Of a stretch of 40,094 nucleotides of DNA, positions 6,432-16,900 are shown in pieces. This DNA comes from a virus. Positions within the stretch are counted from its first letter, which is position 1. Every line of letters starts with the position of its first letter. Location: positions 1-40,094 of IMG/VR virus record IMGVR_UViG_3300044971_004948; one strand, written 5' to 3'. The notes below the pieces were generated by a model that saw only the letters and a list, made by a program, of their open reading frames with translations, did not search any database and had not been told where the DNA came from. The position numbers and the translations under genes are program-made.

Positions 6432-7483
6432 CCCTCTGGTTGATCCGCGCTGGATCGCGTGGCGAGCACGAACAGAAGTTCCTCGATGAGGGGAAGGTGT
6501 ACGTCGCCTGGGACGGGCTCAATGTCGATCTGATGCAGCTGGCTGATCGGCAGGCGCTGATCCAAGCCATGGAGCAGCGCTACCCCGACGAGAAGCCCAA
6601 GGCACTGATCAACTGGTCATCCCAGGTGTGGTCCTTCGGCCGAGAGATGGTCGCAGGCGACTGGGTGGTCATGCCGTCGAAGATCCAGTCCGGGCTCTAC
6701 TTCGGGGAGCTGAAAGGCTCGTACAACTACGCAGCTTCAGGGCCTGATCCCTATTTCCATTGGCGTGAGATCGACTGGTTCAGCGGACTGATCCCCAGGA
6801 GCGTCTTCCCCCAGGACTTGCTCTATTCCTTTGGTGCCTTCCTCACGATCTGCAAGGTTCAGCGCAACGATGCCGAAGCCCGGGTTCGGGCAATGGCGGC
6901 ACGGCATTGGCAGCCAGAGGGTATTTCAGCGATTGGGGCACGGCCGACGGCTGACCCTGGTGCGGGTCTGACCGGAGATGAGGCCGAAGTCAACAACGTT
7001 GACCTGGAAGAACTCGCGGCTGACCGCATCGTGCGGTTGATCGAGGCCCGCTTCAAAGGGCATGGCCTGGCAGAACTGGTGGAGGCAATCCTGCAAGCGG
7101 AGGGCTACACCACCTACCGAAGCCCAGAAGGTGCCGATGGTGGGGCCGACATCCTTGCGGCAGGGGGAGAACTTGGTTTCGGGGCGCCGTCGATCTGCGT
7201 TGAGGTGAAGTCCGGCGACACCCCGGCCGATCGCCCAATGGTCGACAAGCTGATTGGGGCTGGTCAGAAGTTCAACGCGGAAACCTGTCTCTTTGTGAGT
7301 TGGGCAGGGTTCAAGAGCAATGTGCAGAAGGAGCTGGCGCGAGACTTTTTCCGGGTGCGGTTATGGAGTCGAAAGGAGCTGCTGGAGAAACTGTTTGCTC
7401 ACTACGACAAGCTTCCGGAAGAGATCAGGCTTGCCTTGCCCTTGAAGCGGGTGTGGATGGTGGCCAGCCCAGAGCTGGATTAG
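6428..7483 (+). CDS. Mrr-type restriction endonuclease with N-terminal PUA-like domain
   Basis: 351 residues. The N-terminus (MTLWLIRAGSRGEHEQKFLD, then VYVAWDG) matches the leading domain of many Mrr-like enzymes, probably a PUA/EVE-like sensor of modified bases. The nuclease domain occupies about residues 205-345. It has the PD-(D/E)XK core: GADGGADI around residues 237-242, then CVEVKSG with Glu259 and Lys261. Mrr-type enzymes cleave methylated or otherwise modified DNA. The gene converges with the PLD-helicase gene (one base between stops), so it may be an add-on to the defence operon, guarding against modified phage DNA. All visible catalytic residues are intact. Confidence 0.85.
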   Translation: MTLWLIRAGSRGEHEQKFLDEGKVYVAWDGLNVDLMQLADRQALIQAMEQRYPDEKPKALINWSSQVWSFGREMVAGDWVVMPSKIQSGLYFGELKGSYNYAASGPDPYFHWREIDWFSGLIPRSVFPQDLLYSFGAFLTICKVQRNDAEARVRAMAARHWQPEGISAIGARPTADPGAGLTGDEAEVNNVDLEELAADRIVRLIEARFKGHGLAELVEAILQAEGYTTYRSPEGADGGADILAAGGELGFGAPSICVEVKSGDTPADRPMVDKLIGAGQKFNAETCLFVSWAGFKSNVQKELARDFFRVRLWSRKELLEKLFAHYDKLPEEIRLALPLKRVWMVASPELD

Positions 7484-7484
7484 G

Positions 7485-10280
7485 TCACCCCCACCCCGCC
7501 TCCATCAGCTCCCGCACGCTGATCGGGTTCAGCACCGACGAGCAGGTTTCCCAGGCTGCATCTTCCACCTTGCTGTACTTCTTGTCGAAGGGGTTGCGGG
7601 TGGCGGTGGTCTGATCGATCAGCTCGGCGATTTCGGCCTCGTCGTTGAGGGCCACCTTCACCCACACGTCTTCAAGGGTGTCGGGGATCTGGCCGAAGAG
7701 TTCATGGATCGCCTGGAGGCGTTCTGCCAGCACGCGGTGCACCTTGTCTTCCACGGAGTCGCGGTAGCGCAGGTTGGCGATCCACACCTGGTTGCGGGCC
7801 TGACCGATGCGTTGAATGCGGCCTTTGCGCTGCTCCAGGCGGGTGGGGTTCCAGGGAAGGTCGATGTTGATCAGGGTCCCGAGCCGCTGCAGGTTGAGAC
7901 CTTCTGAGGCAGCGTCTGTGCCGAGCAGCAGCTTGATCTCGCCTTTGCGCACACGGTCTTTGAGCAGGGTGCGGTCGCAGCGTTGGAAGCGACCGCCAAG
8001 CCAGAAGCCGGAGCGGTTGCTGCCGGCGTAGAGGCCGATCGTCAGATCGCTGGGGATGTCGGGGTGCTTGGCGAGCTCGTCCCCCATCCAGCGCACTGTG
8101 TCGTAGTACTGCGAGAAGAGGATGCAGCCCCGGTCCAGCCAGCGTTCGGATGCGTTGGGGTTTGTGCCCAGCAGATAGCCGAGCACGGCTTCGAGTTTGG
8201 GGTCGCGGTTGCCGCCTTGCTTGAGCAGGTTCAGGCAGCGCTCCAGTGAGGTGATCTCGTCGGTGGAGAAGTTGCGGAACTCGCTGTAGCCCTTCTCCTG
8301 GCCCTCGTTGCCGAAGAGGTCTTCGTCGGCGTCATCCTCGTCTTCATCCTCAACGGATCCGGGGCTGACCCCGAGCAGCTTGCCTACGGTGTTGCGGCCC
8401 GCCTCCATGGAGCTCCCGAGGCGCCGCAGCAGCAGCGTTTTGAAGAACCCAGCTCCCCGCATCCGCTTTTGGAGCAGCTCGCTGAACTTCTCGGCTTCCT
8501 CATACGCCTCCTTGAGGTAGCCGCCGAGGGTGATGGCGTCGTTGTCGTCTTCCCCGAAGAGCTTTACCTCCACCTTGGGCAGGTAGTAACTGCCGGTGGC
8601 GGGGTTGATCTCCTGCTCCAGGTAGCTGCGTGTGCGGCGCACGATGCAGCGCAGTAGCGGGTTGAAGCGCTCGCCGTACTTAGGCAGCAGCTTGTTTTTC
8701 AGCTCAACCCGTCGAACCGCGACCGGCAATTTTTCGATGCTTTCGGGAGGGAACTGCCATTGCTTGGCTTTGCCACCCAGCCTTCGGCGGATCTTTTCAA
8801 TGGCGGGGTCTTCCGTTGCGGCAGGTAGGGGATCGCGCACGAATTCCCAGCCGTCCAGCTCGTCATCAGCGGGAACGGTCTGCTCCCCTGTGGCGATCTG
8901 GATTGTGCGGTAGGCGCTGAACCAGCGGCTGGTTTTGGTGACCCCGCCCAACACGCCTTCGTTGCCGTTGGAGAGGATCGAAAGCAGGTCCCAAGCCTCG
9001 ATCGGATGTAGCTGCACCGGCGTGGCGGTGGCAAGCAGCATGCTTTTGGTCTTGTCGCCGATCTGGCAAAGGAAGGCCATCAGCTTGTTGGGGTCGGCCT
9101 TTTCGTCCACCTCCGGCTGGCCGGCGTCCATCTTGGGTCGGTTGCGGCGCCTAGCTCGGTGCGCCTCATCCACGATCACGCAGGTGTAGCGCTGGTTGAG
9201 CAGTTGGCGGATCGCTTCCGGCATCCCCCGCACGATCAGCCCCTGCGACACCAGCCCGATGCGCCGAGGGCACTTGCTGAGCGACTTCACCCCTTCAGAG
9301 GGGTGCTCCACGTCGTTTTCATCCACCCAGCTGCGGCCGTTCCAATAGGCCGAAGGCAGCTGCAAAAGCTCCATCAGCTCATCGCGCCACTGCTGTAGCA
9401 ATGGTTTGGGAGCGAGCACCAGGATCGGCCCGCCCTGGGGATCTTCCAGGGCCATCAGCAGCGCAGCCATCGCCAGCTGGATGGTTTTGCCCAGACCCAC
9501 CTGATCGGCCAGCACCAGGCGGGCGCCGCCGAGGCGATGGCGCTCCAGGGCCAGGCTGGCGAAGTACTTCTGATGGGGCCAGAGACCCTGCTCGCGCCGG
9601 TAGATCGGCGTTTCCACCGCGGCGGCGGCGGCAGCCTCCATGACAGTGCTGCTCTGCAGCTTCTCGGGTTCCACCACCTGGCGGTGGATGATCCGTTCCA
9701 CGTCGTTCTGGATGAACGGGCAGTCCGCCAGGGCGCGAGCGCGGTGATCGTTCCAGAGGGCGTCGAACTCTTCCTGCACCCAGGCGATCGTGTCGGGCTC
9801 GTCGCTCTCCCAGAGCAGCTCGTAGTTGAGCTTCCAGGCGCTGGCGCTTTCGTTCACGCTGCCCAGGAACGCGGTGCTGCTGCCGTTGGCGTAGCGGATC
9901 ACGCCTGCTTTGCCGTGGATCAACCCGAAGGCCGAGTCGGGGAGCACCCGGATCTCGATCTTGTCGCTGAGCAGGGCGTCGTAGAGCGCCCTGTAGCGAG
10001 GCAAGGCGCTGGGTAGAGCCAGCTCAGGCTCACCAGCGCACCAGCTACGGCGCAGTGCAGCCTGGGCTGCGGTGGCGGTGGCCAAATCGTCAGGATCGAG
10101 GTCGGAGTTGCAGATGATCCGCACCTTGCCGCTCACCCCAGTGATCGCTTCTCCGGCCACCTCCAGCAGGCTGGAGCGGAAGTAGCCCGCGATGCGGTCG
10201 TAGCTCACTGCTCCCTGCAGGCGTTCGTTGAGAACGCCCCGGTCGAGCCGGCTGCGCCTACTGGAGTGGTGCTTGAGCAT
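7485..10280 (-). CDS. SNF2-family helicase with N-terminal phospholipase-D-like domain
   Basis: 931 residues. Residues ~20-185 form a PLD-like domain with His122 and Lys124 (LIHGKAGV) and GSVNES at about 140-145, a single HKD-type site. The helicase follows: VGLGKT (261-266), VDEAH near 370, ATATPVQ near 417, EGLNLQ near 792 and RKGRIQRIGQ near 820. These are motifs I, II, III, V and VI of SNF2/Rad54-like ATPases. An acidic insert lies near residues 640-655. A PLD-helicase is a regular partner of DUF1156 methylases and DUF499 ATPases, where it is thought to translocate on and process invading DNA. It is the last gene of the operon; its ATG shares a base with the upstream stop. Confidence 0.9.
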   Translation of the reverse strand: MLKHHSSRRSRLDRGVLNERLQGAVSYDRIAGYFRSSLLEVAGEAITGVSGKVRIICNSDLDPDDLATATAAQAALRRSWCAGEPELALPSALPRYRALYDALLSDKIEIRVLPDSAFGLIHGKAGVIRYANGSSTAFLGSVNESASAWKLNYELLWESDEPDTIAWVQEEFDALWNDHRARALADCPFIQNDVERIIHRQVVEPEKLQSSTVMEAAAAAAVETPIYRREQGLWPHQKYFASLALERHRLGGARLVLADQVGLGKTIQLAMAALLMALEDPQGGPILVLAPKPLLQQWRDELMELLQLPSAYWNGRSWVDENDVEHPSEGVKSLSKCPRRIGLVSQGLIVRGMPEAIRQLLNQRYTCVIVDEAHRARRRNRPKMDAGQPEVDEKADPNKLMAFLCQIGDKTKSMLLATATPVQLHPIEAWDLLSILSNGNEGVLGGVTKTSRWFSAYRTIQIATGEQTVPADDELDGWEFVRDPLPAATEDPAIEKIRRRLGGKAKQWQFPPESIEKLPVAVRRVELKNKLLPKYGERFNPLLRCIVRRTRSYLEQEINPATGSYYLPKVEVKLFGEDDNDAITLGGYLKEAYEEAEKFSELLQKRMRGAGFFKTLLLRRLGSSMEAGRNTVGKLLGVSPGSVEDEDEDDADEDLFGNEGQEKGYSEFRNFSTDEITSLERCLNLLKQGGNRDPKLEAVLGYLLGTNPNASERWLDRGCILFSQYYDTVRWMGDELAKHPDIPSDLTIGLYAGSNRSGFWLGGRFQRCDRTLLKDRVRKGEIKLLLGTDAASEGLNLQRLGTLINIDLPWNPTRLEQRKGRIQRIGQARNQVWIANLRYRDSVEDKVHRVLAERLQAIHELFGQIPDTLEDVWVKVALNDEAEIAELIDQTTATRNPFDKKYSKVEDAAWETCSSVLNPISVRELMEAGWG

Positions 10281-13276
10281 CAGGCGTCATCGTTCCTCAG
10301 GCGGCCGGCCAGGATTCGCGCGGCTTCTGAGTCCTTGGCCCAGTCAGCGGTATCTTCCGAGTTGCCGAGGGCAGCGAGCCAATCGAGCAGACGCACCATC
10401 GGCTCCCGGCGGCCCCAGTAGGTCTGCCCGAAGGTGTCGCGCAGGTACTGGCGGCCTTGATTGGGATCGTTGTCAGCTGCCGCTGTTTCGCAGATGGCGA
10501 AGAGCAGATGGCGAAGTGGGCTGGCGGCGAAGGGGTGGGGGCCACTCGCGCTGGCGCGGCCACGGCGAGGCAGAGCAGCTGTTGATTCCACCGCGCCGTC
10601 TATCGGTGCGAGCAGGCTGGTGCCAAACCCTGACGGCGTGTGCACGCGGGTGCCGTTGGCCGTATCGCTCTTAAGCAGGGGTTTGATCTCTGAAACACCA
10701 AAGCCCCGGGCAAGTTCTTCGTACATGCCCTTGCGGCGTTCACCGCGGGATTCGATATCAACGGCGCGGAGGTAGTAGCGCTCGATCAAACTGAGATCGC
10801 GCCAGGAGTCATTCAATCCCTTGGGGATGAGTGCATCGCAGGCGATCGTGATGGCGCGTTCGATGACTTCTTCAAAGTCGCTTTTCTGGTTTTTGGCGCG
10901 AACAGCGAAAACCTCATCAACAACGCTCTTTCCGTCAAGACTGGAGTATTGCGTTAGCACCTTGAGGGCTGCTGCGTAGGCAGCTAGTTGATAGTCGGAA
11001 TCGTTGAAGTTTGGTTCGGCGCCGTCGTCTAGCGCTTGCATCGAAGCAATTTGGCTGCGCACCTCGTCTTCCACCATGGGATATATATCAAACAGGAATC
11101 CGGGTTCTTCTGCTGTGCGCTTGCGGAGGACAAGGCAGACGGTTCCTTGTACGTAGTTCCCTTTTTTTAGGCCCGATGCAGCTGTCTCTGTGCTAATCGT
11201 CCAGGCTGCAGTGGCCTTTAGGCCGGCTGCCCATAAGATCATGCCAAGGTCGGCCCATACTGCAGGATTCTGATGTGTAAACATGACGACCTGGCCGCCA
11301 TCATTGGACATGTTTCGAGAAAGGTTCCTATATATTTCAACCATTGATCTTCGGAAGTCTTCGCCATTGCCTCGCACGGCCAGTTCCGCTCGGGAATCGG
11401 CTTTCCATTCGGAGAAGTCTGTAGCTAGTTTCTTCTCATGCCACGACAAGAAGAAGTCGCCCAGCTCGTGATAGTTAATCGCGTCTGCATAAGGAGGGTC
11501 TGTGATCCAAAGGTCACAGGTTTCGTCTATGTCCCGAGCATCGCTCAATAAGACACTATGGGCGTCACCGGTATGGGCAGCTTTCAGCCTGAGGTTCCAT
11601 GAGTCCTGAAGACCCGAGAGGGAGCGGCAGCAATAGTTAAATAGAGGGTTTAGAGCCTGATTGCTAAATACGTCTTCCCCCTTGTCAATAGCAGAGTATC
11701 TGACGTGCCAGCGGCATAGCCGTGCATTCATGTTGAGAGCTTTGCCAAGAGCAAGCATGCTTGCCACTCGGCTTTCTTTTGAGGTTGCGTATTTGCGTGA
11801 CTGCTCTGCGAGTAAACCATTTGTGAGTAGCTGTCGGGGGTTAAATAGATGGTGCCAGTGAGTCCAGCCTCTAGTTCTTATGGGCTCCTCTGTCTTTTCT
11901 CCATCTTCAGATAGCGGCCGAGAAGGCAGTATGCATGTGTTTTGCCATGAATGAATCCGTTCTCCGAGTAATTCACCTACTCTGGATTCTCGACGGAGGT
12001 CGTTCGCATCTGGCGCGGCATATCGTTTCTCTCCTCTGGCGTTGACCCAGCGTATGCAGTAGAGGCGTTCTTGAATTACGTCATTGGGTCTTGGACATGT
12101 GTCTCGGAGATCCCAGCGTCTCAAGCCCTCAGGCCCTCGTATGGATTCAAAGGACCATGTCTTGCTGTAATCAAAGGGGTCAACGATGCGGCCATCCGAG
12201 ATGGTTGCAAACTTCTTTTGCTTGTATAGGCTGTATTCGCTGCTTGAAACTTGCTCCACGACGGGATCAAGCCTGTCGCTATCTTCTCGTCGCTTCCACT
12301 TGACGACTACATGTTGTTTGCCAGAGATCTCCCAGCTTGGCGCTAGCGGGATGAAATAGTCGCACCCGTCTGGCTTGACTTCAATGCAGTAAAGGTATGT
12401 GTCTGCTCTTTCATTTTTTTCATTGCACTCAATTCCCCATTCTCTGATCTGAGAATCGGTTGCTTTGTAGATGGTGTCTAGTTGCTTATTGACTTGCTCT
12501 TGAATGGTTGAGCTTGCTCCCAGGATGTTTAAGCTCCCCCACGTGAGAATCCCGGCAACAGGGTTTAAGTCTGATCCAAGGGCTCGGCATCCAATTCGAG
12601 CTGCTTCAAATGGAATTGATCCGCCACCACAGAATGCGTCACCTATCTTTGGAGTGTGCCCAAAACATCTTTGTCCCAGCTCATCAACAAGTTCCGTTAA
12701 GGAGCTTGCTGATGTCTTGAGGTGTTTGTTGATTTCTGTCCAGGCCTCTCTTGAGGGGCCCTCAATATTTTCAGGTCGCTCGCACTTTCCCTTTATCCTT
12801 TCGGGATAAGGCATTGCATCGAATACGTCTCTTTGAGGTACTGGGCGCTTTCTTGCTGAATCGAGTTTGGCGCGTTGGGAGCTGTCAATGTTCTCCCATA
12901 TCTGCAAGGTGATTTTTTCCTTGTCTTCTTCGGTGATGCCTCGCAAAAAGCCGCTTGCGCCAAAGAACTTTTCTTGAATCTCTGGAGGTGCGGCTTCGCG
13001 CCAAGCTTTGACTGGGATGTCGCCTTTTTGGCGCATCCATGCACCGTCATCGTCCATTGTTAGGATTTTCAGAAAAATATCTCTGTCTTTCTTTTTGTCA
13101 TCAGATGCTGGCATGAGCATCCCAAAGATGCATGCCCTTACAAGAATCAGTGGTTTTCTGCCCCACCATCGGCCAAGTCTGGGCAGGGTCTGCCCGTTTT
13201 TTGCATCACGTTCATTGAAAGACTCTGCCGATAGTCGTGCAATCGGGAATTGAGTTTCGATGAAGGCTTTCTGCAT
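10280..13276 (-). CDS. DUF1156 adenine-specific DNA methyltransferase
   Basis: 998 residues. The N-terminus (AFIETQFPIARLSAESFNER, then LPRLGRWWGRKPL) is the DUF1156 block. The methyltransferase core has the AdoMet-binding FCGGGSIPFEAARIGC (about 213-228), GSDLNP, and the catalytic TDPPYADAINY near residue 593, the DPPY form of N6-adenine methylases. A coiled, variable C-terminus follows. It presumably marks host DNA so the helicase and ATPase spare it. Base composition between roughly 10800 and 13100 is clearly more AT-rich than both flanking operon genes, suggesting separate origin or recombination within the operon. Confidence 0.9.
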   Translation of the reverse strand: MQKAFIETQFPIARLSAESFNERDAKNGQTLPRLGRWWGRKPLILVRACIFGMLMPASDDKKKDRDIFLKILTMDDDGAWMRQKGDIPVKAWREAAPPEIQEKFFGASGFLRGITEEDKEKITLQIWENIDSSQRAKLDSARKRPVPQRDVFDAMPYPERIKGKCERPENIEGPSREAWTEINKHLKTSASSLTELVDELGQRCFGHTPKIGDAFCGGGSIPFEAARIGCRALGSDLNPVAGILTWGSLNILGASSTIQEQVNKQLDTIYKATDSQIREWGIECNEKNERADTYLYCIEVKPDGCDYFIPLAPSWEISGKQHVVVKWKRREDSDRLDPVVEQVSSSEYSLYKQKKFATISDGRIVDPFDYSKTWSFESIRGPEGLRRWDLRDTCPRPNDVIQERLYCIRWVNARGEKRYAAPDANDLRRESRVGELLGERIHSWQNTCILPSRPLSEDGEKTEEPIRTRGWTHWHHLFNPRQLLTNGLLAEQSRKYATSKESRVASMLALGKALNMNARLCRWHVRYSAIDKGEDVFSNQALNPLFNYCCRSLSGLQDSWNLRLKAAHTGDAHSVLLSDARDIDETCDLWITDPPYADAINYHELGDFFLSWHEKKLATDFSEWKADSRAELAVRGNGEDFRRSMVEIYRNLSRNMSNDGGQVVMFTHQNPAVWADLGMILWAAGLKATAAWTISTETAASGLKKGNYVQGTVCLVLRKRTAEEPGFLFDIYPMVEDEVRSQIASMQALDDGAEPNFNDSDYQLAAYAAALKVLTQYSSLDGKSVVDEVFAVRAKNQKSDFEEVIERAITIACDALIPKGLNDSWRDLSLIERYYLRAVDIESRGERRKGMYEELARGFGVSEIKPLLKSDTANGTRVHTPSGFGTSLLAPIDGAVESTAALPRRGRASASGPHPFAASPLRHLLFAICETAAADNDPNQGRQYLRDTFGQTYWGRREPMVRLLDWLAALGNSEDTADWAKDSEAARILAGRLRNDDA

Positions 13277-13277
13277 C

Positions 13278-13901
13278 TCAGATTTCCAGCGTCAGTTGTG
13301 AGTGGCCAAGCAGTTCTCGTCGTGCCTTGGGTGACATTCCCTCTCCCTTTACGAAGGGGTTATCGGCGATGGCGGCGCGCAGGGCCTTTCGCCATCCCAC
13401 TCCCTTCTTCATCGCTTGGCCGGTGGTGGCCACAGTCATCGTGTAGAGCCACCAGCGCTCCTCCGGCGCAAGGGCTTCCCAGTTGCGCAGGGCGTTGGGG
13501 ATGTCGTCGATCGAGGCTTCCTCCACCGCCCAGCACAGCACACACAGTTCCTTCCCCAGCGAGGGATGCACCGGGATCGGCTTGGTGGGGCTCTTGGTGA
13601 GCTTGGCGGTGGCCAGGCCGTTGGCACGCAGCCGGCGGTTGGCTTCTTCCCAGAAGGCAGGTGCCAGGGCTACCCAGCGGCTCCGGTCCAGCGTCACCCG
13701 CAGCGACGGATCCGTTGGTGGCGGGGCCGGCAGCGAGGTCACTTCAGCGCCGCTGAAGCGATCGCCGCGGTACTCACTGATCGAGATCAGGTCGCCCTTG
13801 GCGCTGCCCTTGGGGATGTGGATCAGAAAGCCATGGCGGCTTTCCTCCGGCAGGAAGCCGAGCCCGATGCTCTTGCGCGTGGCCGTAGCGGTTCTGGCCA
13901 T
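13278..13901 (-). CDS. DUF3780 family protein
   Basis: 207 residues. The N-terminus (IGLGFLPEESRHGFLIHIPK) and the middle (LCVLCWAVEEASIDDIPNAL, RNWEALAPEERWWLYTMT) match DUF3780. The family is found almost only between DUF499 and DUF1156 genes. Its C-terminal third resembles the DUF3780 C-terminal region seen fused or adjacent to methylases, ending in ARRELLGHSQLTLEI. No enzymatic motif is visible, so an adaptor or specificity role is plausible but unproven. It is 3 bp from the upstream gene and 1 bp from the downstream gene, tightly coupled. Confidence 0.85.
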   Translation of the reverse strand: MARTATATRKSIGLGFLPEESRHGFLIHIPKGSAKGDLISISEYRGDRFSGAEVTSLPAPPPTDPSLRVTLDRSRWVALAPAFWEEANRRLRANGLATAKLTKSPTKPIPVHPSLGKELCVLCWAVEEASIDDIPNALRNWEALAPEERWWLYTMTVATTGQAMKKGVGWRKALRAAIADNPFVKGEGMSPKARRELLGHSQLTLEI

Positions 13902-13904
13902 GGA

Positions 13905-16900
13905 TCAGTCCTGGCTCACATAGCTGAGGTTGAACGGCTCCTTGGACGCGTTCAGCCAGTCGATCAGGGCCTGGCCTGTCGGGAAGCCCAGCTCGCCGAT
14001 CTCCATCCTCAGTGAGCCGTCTTGCACGATGTCCTGCAGCTTGGTGGCCACGGCTTTGAGCTCAGCGCCGCCGTAGCCGCTGGCTAACGAGCCCGTGTAG
14101 TCCACGATCTGCTCGCCGTTGCTGCTGGTGGCCGAGAGCTGTACGTCGTAGGCCACCACGCCAGAGGTTTGCTCCAGCCGCGTGATCAGGTCCCACACCG
14201 AGCCTGAGTCGTCCAGCTTGCTCACCTTCTGCCAGCGGGCCTGGCGGGTGGCGTCAATCGTGCGGGCCTCCTCTCCACGCTTGGGGATGTCCTGGACGAT
14301 GTGTTGGGAGGTGAGCGAGTACGCGGGGGCCTGAGCCACCGCGCAGACCTTGCGGCAGTTGGCGGGCACGCGCAGGGACCCGTCGTACACCGCCGCATTG
14401 GTGCCGATCGGTGAGGAACCGTCGGTTGTGTAGTGGATGCTCACGCCGTTGGCCCTGGGGAAAGCTTGTAGCTCCACCTCGTAGTGATCGCCCCGGTCAA
14501 TCAGCTGCTTCTTGAGCCGCAGGGTGGCGGTCCAGGTCTTCACCTCGCTTTGGCGCTCGGGGTTCTCGCTGTCGAACGCCAGGAACTTGTACTGCAGCCC
14601 CTTGGCCTCGAATTTGCTGGTCGTGGGTACGGGCGTCGACGCTGTGGTGGGTTCGCTGTCTCCGCTTTCAAACACGATCCGGTCGCAATGCAGCGGGATC
14701 AGTTGCAAGTAGGTGCGGCCATCGCCGTCTTCATCGCGGGCGCCTTCTCGGATCTCAATGCTGGGGGTCGGCGGCGGGAAGGGACCCTTGCGCACGTAGT
14801 TGCCCTCCGGCCGCCACAGGTCACGCCGCTGAGCCTCTGCTTTGAGGTCTTCCAGGGCGGAGGGCTTGTGCAGAGGCCAGTCGGTGCGGGTCGCAGCCGC
14901 CCGTTTCACATCGCTCCAGAGCGCCACGCCCCCATCGGTGGCCCCGAACAGCTTGGCCTCGGCGTAGGTGCGGAAGGCGTCGTCGCTGATCTCAGTGGTG
15001 AACTTGCGCACCGTCTTCAGGGTCTGCTTGATCGTGGCTTCGCCGTTGGTGTTGCCGGCAAAGGCCAGGTCAATTGAGCCGGCCCGCAGTGAGGAGTTCA
15101 CCGACGGATAGACGAGCTGATCGAACGTCTCCTTTAGGGCTGCGGTGAACTGCAGGCCGATCCGGTCGCGCAGGCTGTCGAGCGCACGCCACTGCGGGTC
15201 ATCCGGCGGGGTGTTCTCGGATCTCAGGTCGTCTTCGATGCTCACCAGCGCCCTGGATTGGCGGGCGGCATCGAGGATCTTCATGTAGGTGTCCTTGGAG
15301 CCGCTCAGGAACAGCACCCGGTTTTTGAACGGCTGCTGCTGCCACCAGTCCTGCCAGTCCTGTGACACCGGCAGCCCGTTGGCCTGGCCCCCTGGGCGGG
15401 TGATCACCAGGGTGGTTTTCTCTTGATCGAGCTGCACCTCATCCGGGGGCGGCAGCACCTTCACCACCTGGAAGCAGTCGCGCAGGCTGGGCTCGAAGTA
15501 GTCCTCCAGGTGCTCCCGCAGCATCCGCTCCACGGTCTCGTTGTGGAGCGACTGGGCGGTGGAGCGCAGCTTGGCTGCGAGGTTCTGCTGGTTCTTGAAG
15601 AACAGCCGGCCGTCTGGCGAGTTGTGCAGGTACCAGGCCCGCGTCGCCAGCTTGTCGAGAACGTTGGTCTTGAACGAGGAGAGGTCCCGACCGGGTCGCT
15701 GTAGGCAGTCCACCAGTTGGTACTCCCGCATCCCATGGATGGCTCCAGGGGTGGTGGAGAGTGAGGCCACGAGGATCAGCCGGGCCGCGTCGGAGGCATC
15801 GCTGTTGCCGTTGGTCTCGTCGATCAGCTCCACCTCGGCGTCGCCGCCGTGGGCGATGTCGTGGGCAATAGCCTCGCTGAGGCTGGGGTTGATAGTGCGC
15901 ACCTCAGAGGCGATCTCGTCCTGGTTGAGGTCGAGGTCGTAGGGGTGGATCAGGTCCAGGCCCCCCGCCTTCTCCGATTTCCACAGGTCGGAGACCACCA
16001 TCTGCATCAGGCGGATCACGCCGCGGGTCTGCTGGAAGCCCTCGTTCTCCTTGAACTTGCCCACCAGTTCCCGCAGGTCGGGATGGAATGGGTAGGAGTC
16101 TTGAATCCGGGTGTAGAGCGATTCCGGTGTGGTGGTGGTGAGCCCCATATTCACCGCTTCCCGAAGCGCCTCCCGGTAGGAGCCAGCCACGCCATCGATG
16201 GCGTTCTGGGGTGCCACCTGAGCAAACAACCGTTTGCGCAGGATGTGATAGAGCTCATCGCCGTTGGGATTCACCGGGGTGATCGGCACAGCGATCCGCC
16301 GCGATTCACCCGTGAGCTGCTGGATCGCATTGCTCACCGCCTGGTTGATGTTGTCCTGGCCAGCGGCGTAGTTCGTGCCGCCCAGGTCGGAGAGCACCAG
16401 GCAGACGTTCGGCATCTCTGTGACGGCCACGAACAAGTTCGCCAGCGCGGCTGTGGTCACCGTGGCGAGGTTGCCGTTGCCGACGGGCACCGCCACGGCG
16501 TATTCCAAATACGGCGGCAGCTCGTCCAGGAAGATCACCAGCGGCTGCTCGCCGAGCAGCTCCTTCCACGCCTGTGGGCCCGGTGCACTCAGCAGAGGCG
16601 CTACGTATTTGGTGAATTGCTCGGCTCTGCCCAGCTGCTCAGCGATTGAGCCCCAAATCCCCCCGGTGGCATCGGTGCTTCGGCCGTTGAAGCCCACCAC
16701 CTGGCAGGCGCCAAGGTTTGGCGCGGGGTTGCCCCCTTCGATCTGCGAGCAAACCTCCTGTCGAAGATTGGGCTCCCGTGCCAGCAGGCCCAGGGCAATC
16801 ATGCTGTGGGTCTTGCCCCCGCCCATCGCCTGGGAGAGCTGGAACACTGAGGAGCCAGCCCCCGATCCACTCAGGTGACGGAATGCGCGCTCCACCAGAG

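Noticed and set aside
15849-16649. Plus-strand open frame of about 265 codons inside the DUF499 gene
   Set aside because: Antisense to the conserved ATPase core; translation has no recognised motif.
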